The notes under the pieces are model-generated. The model was not told where the DNA came from and did no database searches. It saw only the letters and a program-made list of their open reading frames with translations. A stretch of 64,000 bases of DNA, from positions 7,140,054 through 7,204,053 of the forward strand of contig JARUPZ010000014.1 of assembly GCA_031213475.1 (NCBI GenBank), given 5' to 3'. Position numbers and translations under genes: made by a program. The DNA is from Nereocystis luetkeana (lineage: Eukaryota > Sar > Phaeophyceae > Laminariales > Laminariaceae). This document shows positions 13,955 through 25,429 of this stretch, one piece after another. Position 1 is the first letter of the stretch; every line of letters begins with the position of its first letter.

Positions 13955-14140
13955 GCACAATTCGATGCGAGTCGACGAAGGAAGAAAAGGCTGAAATCTT
14001 CTCGCGATAAAAATGAAGGCACGTACCGTACCGGGAAGGGGGGAGAAGAGCCTGCTATGTGACCCCGGATCTGAGTTACGAGTTGGAAGGAGAGAGAGAA
14101 GAAGATGGGCGAAGATAATAAATGGGATGAGAAAAAAAAA
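13955..14140 (+). repeat. Dispersed repeat (TCGATGCGAGTCGACGA family)
   Basis: CAATTCGATGCGAGTCGACG, AAAAATGAAGGCACGTACCG, GACCCCGGATCTGAGTTACG, AATGGGATGAG plus A-run. Good copy at 39,120; diverged at 38,565, 44,805, 49,010-49,250 and 50,050-50,190 (the last two inverted). Confidence 0.8.
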
Positions 14141-14202
14141 AAAAAAACATACCAACACCAACACAGAGGCACCTGCGCCCTGCGCCCCGCGAGCCCTCTG
14201 TT

Positions 14203-14320
14203 TCGAGGGACCATAGTAAATAGGTCCAAATTTTGTCAGTAAAAATACGTAAATTTATACCAGGTACCTGGTAGGCTTTTGTCTATACGATAGGTCCTAT
14301 TTACTACTGTCCCCCGTATA
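14203..14320. mobile_element. MITE-1 copy carrying a double CCWGGTA insertion
   Basis: Ends degraded (CGAGGGACC / GTCCCCCGTATA). At 14,258-14,273 it contains TACCAGGTACCTGGTA where other copies have a plain TA. Confidence 0.85.
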
Positions 14321-15121
14321 GTACCATACCAGGTACGTTCAGCAGTACTGTATTAATAGTATGATATGGTATCCCTCAAGTATGGTCGTGAAAACACTTC
14401 GTGCATCAACGCCAATATGGCATGATATACTACTGTAGTAGAAAGCAGGGATGCGTAAGTTTTTTGGGGGGGGGGAACAAAAATTGTCACCCCCGGGTGG
14501 TCCATGCACTACATGAAGCACAAGTATAAGATTCGTTCAGGCCTTTGGACAGTCATTTTCGATCATTTTCACTCTATTATACACTCTGCCTGCACCCGAC
14601 AGCTAGTCGTAGCAGTTGCGTACAATGCAAGTACTCGAGTAAATGTTCATCGGTATCAGTTGATTTTCCACTTGTTCATGTCCTCGCTGATTTCGTCCTG
14701 CGGCCATATAATACTGGAATAATAGCACTATTGCTGTAGTGCTGATAGCGATCTCTCATGCACGAGCACACTTATGTCGCGAGGTAAATCAGCAAGACAA
14801 AGCGCAAAGCAGGAAGTGAACAGTAACAGCAGTGCGCTTCTTCGTGCGCGTGTAGCGATCGCGGCCTTATCCGCGACTAGAACCTGTAAACATGAACGCT
14901 GGACGCCTCAACGAGATCCCAGCGTCCCAGCTGCATCTGCGCCGAGTGCACCCTTTCAATCCGAATATGTTATGAATAGCTCATATATATGATTATGTCA
15001 GTACTTCCCTTCCATGATTCCGCTCGCCTCAAAATTAAATCCCTCGCAGCAAAACATCACAGCAGTGTGTACGCAAACACGACGGGCAGCGCTACATTCG
15101 CAAATAGTCGCAACCCGAAAA

Positions 15122-15383
15122 TCAGAAATCGAAGTCAACATCGCCGTCCGAGTCCGAGCTCTCAATCTCCTCTTCATCGTCAAGAAAACCATCTGACTCC
15201 ACTGACTCAGGCAGGGTCCCAGGCGATGAACGGCCTAGGGCCGTAGTCCTTCGCTACGAGCTTCAAGCTGGCCCGGACGAAGAGAAGCTTCTTCGCCTTG
15301 GCAGTGCTGATGCGCGCATGCTCTTCGTAGCTCTGGGGTCCGCCAGAGGATAGATCGACCTCGGCGTTACGCCTGAACGCCAT
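15122..15383 (-). pseudogene. Short gene or broken gene, 58-residue ORF plus acidic tail in overlapping frame
   Basis: ATG at 15383 opens a 58-residue frame (MAFRRNAEVDLSSGG, later KAKKLLFVRASLKLVAKDYG and PFIAWDPA) ending in TGA at 15207. Overlapping the end in another frame is LPESVESDGFLDDEEEIE, SSDSDGDVDFDF and a stop at 15122. An acidic C-terminal tail directly continuing a basic domain suggests one original protein split by a one-base indel. I do not recognise the family; transposon or retrocopy origin is possible. No introns are seen. Confidence 0.4.
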
Positions 15384-17095
15384 TGTAGTGCTACTCCGTC
15401 ACACCGGCACACAGCCTTTGTGTCCTGCGTGTGGCGTAGCTCTCGGTTGTCTGTGGGCGCCTACGTAGCGCTCTGCTCTGCTGCACAGCTTAGCAGCGTT
15501 TAAAATAAAAAACGGGGGGGGGGTCCATTCTGTATGGAGGCGTTATTTGCCCGGGGATAGGGGACGACGTATAGAATTTCCTCTGAAACAAATTATTGCC
15601 TGGAGCCCTATTAATTTCGGGTAATTACCGCTACCGGGAAAATACGCATCCCTGGTAGAAAGTGCTCCGCATCGCGGCCGGTGCCGCCCGCTGCGCTCGC
15701 TCTCGAGGAAGAATGGGATGGAATGAAATGTGGTCCGGCATGTTCGGTGTATCCAGGCGACTTGCAAATTGCAGGCTCCAGGAAAACACAACCCGGACCC
15801 CGCGTGCAGTATGTACTACAAACTGACGGCAACCGCAAGGGCTGCTGCGCTGGACTGAGCTGAACTGGGTGTGATTTTGTTGGTGATCCAATGTGTGCTG
15901 CTGTGCGTACCATACATACCTGGTACTTGCTTCGTATGGTACCTGGTATCAGGTATGTACGAAAAAGAGAAAGCACAGCACGGCAGACAAACGATTTTTT
16001 GGGGGAGGGAAGAACAAAAGAAAAACGAAGTGTACGCCAAAATATCAATCAATCCCTTTCCCCCTCTGATATGTTCGTTCCCCGCCTGAATGGAGCACCT
16101 TGCACCGGTCAAAACAAACTCGAGCAGCAGAGCTTTCCCCGGCCGCGTACGCTGCCCGCCCCTCTGGCGACCACCTCTCCACCGATTCGGCCCGAGTAAA
16201 GATTTCCTCCCTCTCTGCCCCAGGAGTGAGCCTCCGTCGCCCGCCTCGCGCAAAATCCCGGTGCTCGCCGTGGCCCCCGTGCGCCCGCTCGATCATGGTG
16301 ATCTTTAGACTGCCGAGCTCGCTCTCGTAGTTCGAGACGTTGTTCGTAGACATAAACACCGCTTGAATGTTGCTTTGCACACCAAAAACGACCCTCCTAC
16401 GACCGGCCCTAGTCGGTCCGCCTCAACACCAGGACGGCAGACAGAGCCAAGGCTCATGTTCCCCTCGTTCGTCGATAAGACACGCGACACCCAGTCACGA
16501 AAACGGCCACCGCGCCCCTCCCGACCCCCGTCCCTCTACGCGCCAACGCCCGCCGACACACCGCGATGGCGTCGCATTCGACCGCGTTGCCGTGCGCTGG
16601 ATACACACACACTCAAAATCGACACAGGAAAGAAGGGCTCTCGCCGGCAAGTAATAGGAGGAGGTTTGCTTTCCCAAAGTGAGAGCTGTGAGAGGCTAGG
16701 GGTGTGTGAACCGAGTCCACTCAGGAAAAAGACAAGAGATGAGTAAGTTTATATCAACCCCGATACGACATGACATCCCTCGTATTAGTCGTACACCCCG
16801 CCGTGTCATGTTTTGCCAGAGGTACGAGTGGAGCCGGTGTTTTTCCCCCGTTCTATCTCGCGTGAAACTCCCCGTCCAGGCGAACTTCCTTAGCTGTGCC
16901 CAAACCGCAAACAGACGCTCCCCGAACACAACGACCAGATGGCACACCAAACCGAGTACGAGTAGGCCTCTCTGGTTGGGGTTACGGCTAGGTTTTAGAG
17001 TTCCGGGCAGGGGTTGGTGGCCGCCGTTAGCCGAAGGAGAATATTATTTTACCGTCTGGAAATGAAAAAAACTTGAAGTTTCGTGACGAAACCCT
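15384..17095. other. No gene recognised; one exon-like minus-strand stretch
   Basis: 16,200-16,375 minus reads VFMSTNNVSNYESELGSLKI then TMIERAHGGHGEHRD, which looks like protein, but I do not know the family and cannot find flanking exons. Confidence 0.35.
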
Positions 17096-18810
17096 ATTAC
17101 TCCACTTACTGTGTGAGGCTGTTTTGTTCTGGCTTTCAGTATGGACGATTCAATTTCATTGTGAGTTAGGGTAAGGGCGAGGGTTTCACTGGAGATTATA
17201 CGGATGTCTAACTACCCCACTTACTGTGTGAGGCTGTTTTTTTCTGGCTTTCAGCATGAACGATCAAATTTCATTGAGAGTTAAGGTAAGACCGAGGGTT
17301 TCACTGGAGATTATACGGATGTCTAACTGGGGGTGCTTGAAGATTTAAACCGTATAATACATCGGAGCTGTTTCGGAAAGGTGCTTCCAGGCCGCGTCTG
17401 CGTGGCTTTCTCCCCTCAGGTTGGAACGTGAGCGATGTGAAAATGAGAATGTCGAGAGCGGATGAGAGATATTAAGCGCAGTAGTATTCGGGGGACCATA
17501 GTTAATAGGACCAAATATTGTGAGAAAAATTGTTAAATATATAGGTTTTTATGTGTACCATAGGTCCTATTAACTATGGTCCCCCGTAATAGTAGACCAA
17601 TCAACAGCAGTACCCTACACCCTACAGTAGTAGAAGAGGTCTATGCAAACGGTACCAAAAAGGGTTGATAGGACCAATGCTTGGTGATAGGGGTACCGGC
17701 GAGGACGTATTTGAAAGAGGCGGTATGTGTGGTGTTCTGCGGTAGTTCTGTGTCTGAGCTCGAGAGAGAGGCGTTCGACAACAGCTAGCTGAAGGTGGAC
17801 CAGCTCTTTCAGCGATCACGGATACAATAGCAAGGGAACAATCGGAGCTGTTTGGGTGGCGAGACGAGCAAAGTGAGAGAGGTCGCCCCCGCCCCCTCAC
17901 GTCAGTTCCTCGTTCATCCACGTGTTCTGCCAGCCAGCAGCGACAAAGAAACACCTTTCGGCGACCCCTATCTCAAACGGTATTGCGCCTACACCGCGAA
18001 CCACATAGTCTGTTCACCTCGCATGAGCATCATCGGGAGACTGGTTGGGCAGTGTTCTAGATATGTGCCTGAGCTCGAAAGGGGCGTTCGACACCAGCTA
18101 GAGGTAGATCGCACACGTTGATGCTGATGCGGGGTGAACAAATTGTGTACTGTAGATCGTGGTGCAGGCGCAATACCTTTCGAGTCAAGGATCGCTGAAC
18201 GGGGTGTTCATTTGTCGCTGCTGGCTGGCAGAAGACGTGGATGAACGGCGAACTGACGTGAGGGGGAGGGGGCGACCTACTCTCATTTTTGTCGTCTCGC
18301 TACCCAAACTGCTCCGATTGTTCCCTTGCTATTGTATCCGTGATCACTGGAAGAGCTGGTCTACCTGCAGCTAGCTGTTGTCGAGCGCCTCCCACGAGCT
18401 CACACACAGAACTACTGTGGAACACTGCACATACATCCAGTCTCTTCGTAAATTCGTCCTCGCTGGTATCCCTGCCACCGAGCATTTATCCTACCAACAC
18501 TTCTCGGTACCGGTTACATAGATATATTCTGCTGTAGGGTACAGCTGTTGATTAGTCTACTGCTGTACTTGTTACCTCTTATCCCATTCCATATTATATG
18601 TATCATATGGCTCACGTCCAACCTTCAGACGTGGCCTAGAACCATCTCTCCGTAAGAGCTCGGACGTCTGGCCTGAATCCGCGAGTACCCCCTGCTTGAA
18701 TATCCTTATAATCTCCACTGAAACCCTCGCTCTCTCATACTACCGCTGTGACTCTCAATGGAACTAGGCCGTTCACGCTAAAAGCCAGAAGAGAATAATC
18801 ACAGCACGCG
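17096..18810. repeat. Large imperfect palindrome (inverted repeat), arms about 0.7-0.9 kb
   Basis: Left arm about 17,096-17,990, right arm about 18,180-18,810, spacer about 190 bp. Matching landmarks: CACGTCAGTTC / GAACTGACGTG, GCTAGCTG with TCAGCGATCACGGATACAAT / ATTGTATCCGTGATCACTGG, and GTTTCACTGGAGATTATACG / ATAATCTCCACTGAAACC. The left arm also has a 118-bp direct duplication (17,096-17,206; 17,215-17,326) and a MITE-1. Short ORFs in both arms share CRCWLAEDVDER-like peptides only because the DNA is repeated. Confidence 0.8.
17485..17591. mobile_element. MITE-1 copy inside left arm of large palindrome
   Basis: TATTCGGGGGACC to GGTCCCCCGTAATA. The other palindrome arm (about 18,560) lacks it, giving an approximate empty site. 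Confidence 0.9.
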
Positions 18811-18872
18811 TTAGAGTTTGCCTCAACGGGCAGATTTACTGCCCCCTTCGGGTGTACCTGTGGCACCTACGG

Positions 18873-18972
18873 TATTACGTGGGGCCGTAGTAATCAGGAC
18901 CCATCACGTACTTTCAAAAGCATATACATTCCAGTATGTGTACCAGTCCTGATTACTACGTCACCCGTAATA
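18873..18972. mobile_element. Diverged MITE-1 subfamily copy
   Basis: TTACGTGGGGCCGTAGTAAT to ATTACTACGTCACCCGTAA with TA flanks; inner arms use AATCAGGACC instead of AATAGGACC. Confidence 0.75.
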
Positions 18973-19556
18973 GTAATAGCTGCAAGGTTTCCCTCCGGGA
19001 TGCGGCTACGTGAGGGAGTGGCGCAAGGGCCGAATCGAACGCCCAACATTTGTTTTTACTGCTGATGTATTTTGCAGATTTGAATATATGTGGAGGCTGC
19101 TTGGCGTTCAACCTCGGTACTGGAGGGTGTTGCAGTGCCCCGCCACGGGGTCGTATGGGGCGGAGTTTTTGGTTCGGGGTGCGTTCTTGGATATAGGACG
19201 TGCCAGCACCATGTTCCGCTGATGTTGATGCTGATTCGATGGATCGCGGCCGTAATTTCCGTAAAGCGTGGCGTAAGCATGACCATTGGAGACGAGGTTG
19301 ATGCGGGTAGTGGTCGAGTGATTCGTAAGAGTTTGTCGGGTTGGCCTAGGGCGGCGACAGACTCTCTTCAGTAATGGTGCTGTTGACAGACACATCGAAC
19401 AAGGGTGTTGGACCATGTACGTAGGCGATCACGAACATGTCAGCAGCATTTGGTGTCGTGGAAAAAACGAGGCGCTGGTTATAGGGTGTCCGTGCGCTCT
19501 GCGAGCAATGAAACGAAACGCACCATCAATGAGCGGTTGCCATCTCCTATTTCTCG

Positions 19557-19655
19557 TCAACCCCTGTAGTACTGCAGTCCCGATTTGGGGGCAAACCACT
19601 CGAAATTCCAAGTTGGTTTGTCTTCGAAACGGGACTGCAGTTCTAAATGGGTCAA
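19557..19655. mobile_element. MITE-2 copy, TCAA duplication
   Basis: TCAA|CCCCTGTAGTACTGCAG to CTGCAGTTCTAAATGGG|TCAA. Palindromic arms around GCAGTCCCG / CGGGACTGC. Confidence 0.88.
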
Positions 19656-19844
19656 CGAAGGTCCGTCTGTTGCTATCGGTCTGAGCTGTTGTCGTTGCTG
19701 GCGCTTCTGTTCTCGCATGGTGTCGTTGCTTGCGCCCTCGCTACTAGAGCGCCCTCGCTGTCCGTGCCTGGCTGTGTTTCCATTTTCCAGCTCATTCCCT
19801 GGTTGATCACCATTCACACACGTCCGGCGGTTCTCTTCCGGTAG

Positions 19845-20345
19845 CAGCCAAAACGAATCCCCGGAAGAGGGCGTTGGCGACGACGTCGGGGACGTTGTCT
19901 CGACGAACCTGTTTTCTTTGACGAGGCACGGGATGTACTTCCGGCGGGGGGGTGCGGCTGAGGGCGACATACAGCTGCCCATTCGTGAAGACAACATCTC
20001 TGAGAGCGAGGCCGACTTTCGTTGGTGTCTTGGCCTCGCGAGTTGTTTATTGTGCATGGCGTAGCCCACACGGGGAGGGTATGGATGACGATGAGAAGTA
20101 ATTTCCTGTTGTGGCCTGCCTGAGTTTCGAAGCAAGCTCTGGGTATTTTTAAGTCAACGGGAAGTCGTTTCTGCGATAGCCTCGGCATCCGCCACGTTCG
20201 TAGGCAGGCCTCGCGTGACTTCCAATGTATCGTCCAGGAGGCCACTGCTGTCGAAGTGGATGTTCCTGGTGAACGTTACCAAGGCTCCTAGCTTAAGCTC
20301 CAAATCGCGAGGAAGTGCGCCTTGGTAGGTACGTCAACTGTGCTC
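19845..20345 (-). pseudogene. Decayed Helitron-type Pif1 helicase fragment
   Basis: On the minus strand, in shifting frames, the sequence gives LPRDLELKLGALVTFTRNIH, then PPRVGYAM, TINNSRGQ, KVGLALRDVVFTNGQLYVAL followed by SRT, and near the end DNVPDVVANALFRG. These are the C-terminal motifs of Pif1-family helicases as found in Helitron transposons (GQLYVALSR is diagnostic). At least three frame changes and an in-frame stop show it is dead. The upstream part at 20,345-20,600 may be further helicase remnant but is not clear. Confidence 0.8.
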
Positions 20346-21218
20346 AAGTGTGCGACGGACGCGACCTCTGTCGTATTTCATGGGCTGTTTTTTGACGCGC
20401 CGGTCTGAGCTGTTCTCGTGCTGTTTTTCTCCGGCCTCGGTGTCCAGAAGGTGCCCGTCGGTTTGGTACACGATGCTGTCATGAGTGGGTGCTGACATGC
20501 CGCGGTCATCGAACGCGCTTTGGTTTGCTTGAAAGATGTCAGAACACGCGGCTGGGACGACATCTCCCGGGGGCTCCGTCCATGAAGCCGTGGCACGTGG
20601 GATACGCGCTTAAGAGGCGCCTGGCTTGAGTGATGTTTCCCCCCCTAAATCGGGACTGTGGTATTTACCCCTACAAGGGTGAACGCACAGAAATCAAGGG
20701 TTTTTGCCCCAACACGGCAAAAAAACAAGCAAACAAGAAAAAAGACACTTGTTGATACAAGCAGCATTAGTGCCGGGTGTCGACCGATAGTCGAGTCAAC
20801 ACGATTACCGATACAGTTAGGGGCCCTCTCCCCCAACCTGCGGTCTGAGTGAGGCGGTATCCCGATGGAAGGCGGTACAAGTCGCCCGGCGCGCCTGGGG
20901 GAACGCGCTCGTAACCTGGAATGAATAAAAGCGGCTTACTCCGACAAGGCGGTGGCATTGCTCTGGCACACCACCACCACCGTACTGGGTGGCCCCTGCT
21001 TTAGACGAAAACAAATATCGTACGTATTCGATACGGCTTTGATAGCTGAAGCCAGTTCCATCGAATATTTTTTCGTTTCAGTTTCGGCGTAAGAAACCAC
21101 TCGGGGGGTGCCAGGGGTCTCGGACAGTAAAAAACACGTCCGATATGATACGATACGCACCTGGTACCTGGTATCGCAAGTGATGCACCGAACTCTATGG
21201 CGCAACGATACCTGGTAG

Positions 21219-21336
21219 CTATTACGGGGGACCATAGTTAATAGGACCTATGGTATACATAAAAACCTACCTGGTATATATTTAACCATTTTTACTAATA
21301 GCAATATTTGGCCCTATTAACTATGGACCCCCGTAA
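21219..21336. mobile_element. MITE-1 copy with CCTGGTA insertion
   Basis: TTACGGGGGACC to GGACCCCCGTAAA. TACCTGGTA at 21,268-21,276 interrupts the usual AAACCTATATATT. Confidence 0.9.
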
Positions 21337-21407
21337 AAGCATCCACTAAAGTGTGTTAAGAGTTGGATTTACGTACGTACGTTCCCGGTGGGAAATTGGC
21401 GTTTCTT

Positions 21408-21515
21408 CCCCCCGGGGACCATAGTAAATAGGACCAAATATTGTTAGTAAAAATAGGAAATGTATAGGTTTTTGTGTGGACCGGTGGTCCTATTTACTAT
21501 GTTCCCCCCTTAATA
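21408..21515. mobile_element. MITE-1 copy, ends eroded
   Basis: CCCCGGGGACCATAG to CTATGTTCCCCCCTTAATA, only about 70 bp after the previous copy. Confidence 0.85.
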
Positions 21516-22615
21516 AATACTCCTGCTGTATATCTGCTGTATACACACGTCCCTGTCACGATGGGCGTAGGACGCAAGGCGTAAATAAGGGTGGCTCCTT
21601 TTTTTTCGAATTTTATCCGAGTTTTTTTTTTTTTTTTTGTTCCTGTGATGTCATGTTTTTGATCGAATCGTAGCGAGTAAGTGGCGAAGCGTGACGTTGT
21701 ATGAATACGAAGAGGCGTTGTGCGTTTTATCATTCGTTGGAAATGTGTCGTGACACGATTGACGCCAATCGTCGCGACCGCAAACGCCTGTTTCGGTCAT
21801 GTTTCCAACCATTGATAGTCTTCGCCCTTGCGGTTCAGAGAGAAGAGTCGCGAACTCGGGAAAGAAAGAAAATGCGATGTCCATTTTTCGCTGCAAGAAG
21901 ATGAAAACAATTCAGTTTTTCCTTGTTTCCTCGTTTGGTTTTGTAAGTCTTCTTGGCCGTTCATAGGTGACCATTTTGTATTATGCTCGTTGCTCGTCCG
22001 CGGGTACATACTGCAGTATTTGTAGCACGGTCAAAATGGTGCTACCCGTAGTGTTGTTTGCCGTCCGGTGGAAAGGTTTGAATCCACCCTTTTTTAATAA
22101 TTTCATTCCAAACAACAAGCGGAAACGACAGCCCCAAAACGCGATCTTATCTCGAAGACGTACGTACGGGATTTTCTAATATCTACCGAAAGAATGATCC
22201 CACGCTAATTCTAAGTATTTATTTCCTCGTGACAAGCCGATCTACCCGGTATTATCTATGGTATGGCCTCAAACCGGATGTTATTACGATAGACACACCT
22301 CTACAACTGAAAGTTTCGGGTTTTCCACATCTCTCCCGCCCGCTTTTGTAGGTTTCGTCATGTATATACGAGAATATAAATGAAATATGTTATACCTACA
22401 ACCGACCCTTGAGGCATCGCACTTGTTATTCGTTTTTTGTTCTTGTTTTTTGACGCGGCAGATTCGAGGCTGATGGCGCGCAAGCGGGAGTGCGCCAAGT
22501 GCGCCAAGTATGGTGAGAAAACGAACACACAATAACTGAAAACCGCAAGATTGAGAGATAGTTCATTGTTTGTTTTCTGTGCCTTGGGAGGGGATTTCCG
22601 GGTACTCTTCTTCGA

Positions 22616-22841
22616 GGTCGGAGTGCCAACTGGTTAAGGGCCCATGCCGTATATTTTCATGTTTCGAAAAGTATCATATATTATCATGGCATATTATTTT
22701 CATATCATGTATTGTCATATCAGATTATGGTCGGAGTGTCAACTGGTTAAGGGCCCATGCCATATATTTTCATGTTTCGAAAAGTATCATATCTTACCAT
22801 GGCATATTATTTTCATATCATGTATTGTCATATCGGATTAT
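22616..22841. repeat. 113-bp tandem duplication
   Basis: Two copies, 22616-22728 and 22729-22841, starting GGTCGGAGTGYCAACTGG; followed to 23,040 by CATATCAT-type AT-rich repeats. Confidence 0.92.
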
Positions 22842-23165
22842 AGCATATCATATAATGCCGTATCTCACCATACCGTATACCTGGTATTATACTTATCATC
22901 TACTTTTAATAGCACCAGGTAATATCTTGCCATATCATGTCATGTCACATGATATCATACCATAGCTTGTCATACCATACCATTCCGTATCATACCGTAT
23001 ATTTCAGCAGCACATCATGCCATGCGTATATATTTTCATGTCATGCCTACCATGGAGAAGGAGTGCGGCAGGCAGCAGTATTTTTTGTCGTCAGCAGTCA
23101 CATAACTACTGTAACTAGATGTCCCCACCATGCTGACGTTTTTCGGCCCAACTCTGTTTTCAGAT

Positions 23166-25192
23166 ATGATCAACCCCAGCGACGAGCCGGACAGCCGGAC
23201 GGTGTGCTGCGGCTGCTTGCGGACCCACCGTGAATTCTCGGTGTGCTTCTCCTCCAGCCTGGTAAGGTTTGACACCTCGGGCAGATCACCGATCGAATAG
23301 CGTGCAGTAGGTGCAGCAGTAGGCGTGGTACTTATTGCAGTAGGTACGCATCGCTTTCGAGATGGAGCAGGGGGGGGGGGGGCGGGGGGTGTACTCGATA
23401 TGAGGACTGACTCGATATCATGCATGCCTGTAGTCGTATGACCAGGGGGGGGGGGGGGGGTACTAGAGTGTAGGAGTAGCGTAGCATTTATCGCAGGGTA
23501 GAGTCAATGTATCAATGCTGTAGCAATCATCATACGGTAGTAGTCGATACCATCATCCATAAACGATCAGAAGAGGCATGGTGTTGGGTCAGGAGCACCT
23601 TGTACCGGTAAGAGGTATCCCTCTAGATTTACGGGTTGTGTAGAAATAGTGCTGGCAAAATTGTGTAGCTGGCGAGCGGCGGTGAAGGCTGCTGCTTTGT
23701 CTGGCGCAACGGCAGCGCCACGAAAGAGTGCTACGTTAACCCTACCCTACCCTACCACAATACTACGCTGACTACTGCTCTATTTTTTCGCTAACAAACC
23801 ATGCTGACACGTTGGCGGCCTGCCCCCCCCCCCCCCCTCCTACCCACCCACCCACTGCGCCCAACCGCCCTCTCGTGTTGCCGAAACAAAAAAAAAATGC
23901 ACTCGTGTGTGCGCTTCTTTCAGCGCCTGGAAGATTCCGCGTTCCACTACGAGATGTGCAACGACTGTGTGCACATTCTCACCGTGGAAGGCGCTTCGCC
24001 TCCCCTCCGAATCTTCAAGACACTCAGCGTCCCGGGCACGGGGGCAAGACGGGGGGGCGACGCGAGCGGCGGCATCACCGACCCTACCTCCGGCAAGGGC
24101 ATCCCGGTGGACCTCGGGAACGGGGTCGTTGTAACGGCGATGACGAAGGAGGACGTGGGCGTGAAAGTGGAGTGGGAGGCCGCTGGTGGTAGTGCCGGGA
24201 TTACGCGCGCGTTGCCGCCGCCGCCGCCGGTGGACTTGTGGTCGGCGCGGCGGGCGGCGGCCAAGGCTAAGGCTGCTGCTCTTGCTGCGTCGTCATCGGC
24301 TAGTGCTGGGGTGGCGGCGGCGGCGGCGGCGGCGGCGGCTGTAGCGGCGGTGGCGAGGTCGGCGGCGTCGGCGAGTTACGCGTTGACGGCCGCCAACTTG
24401 GCCGAGGTGGGAGAAGGCGGCGTTGGTCGAGCGCGGGGAGGGGGTGCGGAGGTTTTGTCCAGGTCCAGGCGTCCGAACAAGTTGGACGACGTGAGCAGCA
24501 GCAGCAGCTGCAGCAGCGGCACCGATAGATACGAGGACTGTAAGAGTTGCAAGAGCAGCAGCGACGGGAGCCCGTGCAGCGGCGGGCCTGGGCGCACGGC
24601 TCCAAACAGCCCGCGGGATAGCTTCAAGTTTTTCCCGGACGGCAGCAGGGACGGCGACAGCGGAAGCTTGACGTCCGTGAGCCGCACGAGCAGCAGCGAA
24701 AACATCGGTGTGGACATCGCCGCCGCAGCCGCAGCCGCGGCAGCGGCCGCGGCATCTATTCGAGAATCCCCCGAGCAGCAGCAGCAGAGGGCAAGGAAGG
24801 CAACACCCGTGTCAGGCGTGCGGGCGAGGGCCCAAGCTCTGGAGCGCAAAATAGCAGGGCTAGATGATGCGCCAGCGCCGACTACTGCGGCCGGCAGCAA
24901 CCCTTCCGGTTTTGTCGCCAAGTTGAGCGGGCAAGCGGTGGTGGCTGGGGGCGGCGATGAGCGCTTCGTGCAGATGGAGAGTGGTGGATGGGGCGGTGGA
25001 AGGGGCGGCGACAAGGGCAAGGGAAGAGTCTGCGGTGGCGGCAGCGGCGAGGAGGAGACGGGGAAGGAGGGGGCGGTAAAGACAGGCAGCGGACGCAGGA
25101 GCCGATTGCTTTACTGCGGGGTAGCCGCGGTTGGGGTGGGCCTGGTTGGTGCGGCTGTGTGGGCTTTCGGCGGACGGCCATCGCGCCGTTGA
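23166..25192 (+). CDS. Unrecognised Cys-cluster protein with C-terminal membrane anchor (two exons)
   Basis: Exon 1 is 23166-23261 (32 codons, MINPSDEP start, donor CTG|GTAAGG). Exon 2 runs from 23924 (acceptor TTTCAG) to the TGA ending at 25192; phases match (0/0), giving about 454 residues. Seen: CCGC at residues 14-17, another Cys near 27, and CNDC at about 41-44, a possible metal-binding cluster interrupted by the intron; a conserved-looking stretch PVDLGNGVVVTAMTKEDVG; Ala runs; Ser/Asp-rich low complexity; and one hydrophobic segment LLYCGVAAVGVGLVGAAVWA followed by a short basic tail. That layout suits a tail-anchored protein facing the cytosol. I know no family with this order and assign no function. 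Exon 1 follows an acceptor-like TTTTCAG, so a 5' non-coding or further coding exon may exist. Confidence 0.65.
23370..23460 (-). repeat. Poly-C-bordered repeat fragment
   Basis: Poly-G, GTGTACTCGATATGAGG, ATCATGCATGCCTGTAGTCG, poly-G; within intron 1 of the Cys-cluster gene. Confidence 0.75.
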
Positions 25193-25194
25193 AG

Positions 25195-25425
25195 CTAGGC
25201 TGAACCTATCCAAGCTGGGTCGAGCCAAGCTGGGCTTGTGTAAGCTAAGCTGAGTTTTTGTGAGCTAAGCTGAGCTCATTTAGGCTGAGCGGAGCTTGTG
25301 TATGCTAGGCTGAGCTGGGCTAAGCTAAGCCGGGCTGAGCTGAGCTAAGCTTATGTAAGCTAAGCCGAGCTTATGTATGCCAAGCTGAGCCGAGCTGAGC
25401 TAAGCTCAGCTCAGCTCAGCTATAC
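25195..25425. repeat. AGCTNAGC repeat just after the Cys-cluster gene
   Basis: TAAGCTGAGCTNAGC words in series, beginning 3 bp after the stop codon, so the 3' UTR probably includes it. Confidence 0.85.
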
Positions 25426-25429
25426 AAGT

